Shown piece after piece: positions 63,979 through 64,000 of a stretch of DNA of 64,000 nt. This stretch comes from Candidatus Rifleibacteriota bacterium (lineage in GTDB: Bacteria; Muiribacteriota; Ozemobacteria; Ozemobacterales; Ozemobacteraceae). A model generated the notes under the pieces. It was given only the letters and a program-made list of their open reading frames with translations, made no database searches and had not been told where the DNA came from. The DNA lies in the NCBI GenBank assembly GCA_905236675.1, contig CAJOND010000003.1, positions 16,688 through 80,687 on the forward strand, read 5' to 3'. Position numbers and translations under genes: made by a program. Within the stretch, counting starts at the first letter, position 1, and each line of letters opens with the position of its first letter.

Positions 63979-64000
63979 TTTTGATTTAAATTTTTAAAAA

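Overview
The window is AT-rich (roughly 30% GC by eye) and comes from a bacterium with a standard code (TGA, TAA and TAG all end genes), short intergenic gaps, many signal-peptide proteins and a large surface-polysaccharide locus. Exported proteins without sortase or LPXTG signals, the O-antigen-style gene content and the gut-anaerobe-like mix of families suggest a low-GC Gram-negative-type anaerobe. There is no rRNA or other phylogenetic marker that I can place, so the phylum stays open. No tRNA, rRNA, CRISPR array or insertion sequence was seen.

Region 1 (1-16 kb) is mostly chromosomal backbone: a truncated S9 peptidase, three exported proteins that share a helical YxxAYxxY module (a C39-like cysteine peptidase, a glycine-zipper protein and an HExxH metallopeptidase), a Sel1 protein, lysyl-tRNA synthetase, a cold-shock protein, an orphan metal/siderophore-type ABC ATPase, a membrane protein with a long charged tail, and a CBS/DRTGG-regulated inorganic pyrophosphatase. 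A double-HTH XRE regulator at 15.4-16.0 kb faces a strong rightward promoter overlapped by a 15-bp-arm inverted repeat. That promoter leads through a structured leader into an EPS-associated MarR-type regulator.

Region 2 (16.6-19.8 kb) has few genes and is full of palindromic dispersed repeats. It also carries an AAA ATPase (AAA_14/DUF4143) with a perfect 14-bp palindrome in front of it.

Region 3 (19.8-43 kb) is a dense rightward polysaccharide operon: a PglC-like initiating phosphoglycosyltransferase with a PglD-like acetyltransferase; a CDP-polyol module (IspD/TarI-like cytidylyltransferase, SDR, CDP-glycerol-type polymerase); glycosyltransferases of several families; a Wzy-like polymerase; CapE/CapF for an N-acetyl-6-deoxy-L-talosamine-type nucleotide sugar; an FdtA/FdtA/FdtB/FdtC set for a dTDP-3-acetamido-3,6-dideoxyhexose; a Wzx flippase; and two membrane acyltransferases. 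The likely product is a repeat-unit glycan with amino-deoxy sugars, phosphopolyol and O-acetyl decoration.

Region 4 (43-54.3 kb) is a recombination graveyard with accessory genes: tandem whole and partial Rpn nuclease genes, duplicated glycosyltransferase tails, a frameshifted PD-(D/E)XK gene abutting a decapitated ATPase-type regulator, a frameshifted second flippase, a three-gene TIGR04255-containing cassette of unknown function, and an AbiEii-type toxin-antitoxin pair.

Region 5 (54.3-62.3 kb) is a second glycan module: a third flippase, a 984-residue fusion of an FrhB-like iron-sulfur reductase, an SGNH-like domain and a CitC-like nucleotidyltransferase, an aldo/keto reductase, an SDR and an acyltransferase. 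The end (62.5-64 kb) holds a nonsense-mutated cyclase-like gene and a possible nuclease.

The most striking signal is a set of three long simple-sequence repeats inside glycan genes: TCCAG x8 and AGCAC x12 at the starts of two acyltransferases, and AAGC x20 at the end of the aldo/keto reductase. Both acyltransferases are out of frame as assembled. The locus therefore looks built for slipped-strand phase variation of surface sugars. A palindromic repeat inserted in frame inside a sugar-dehydrogenase gene is the second notable signal.
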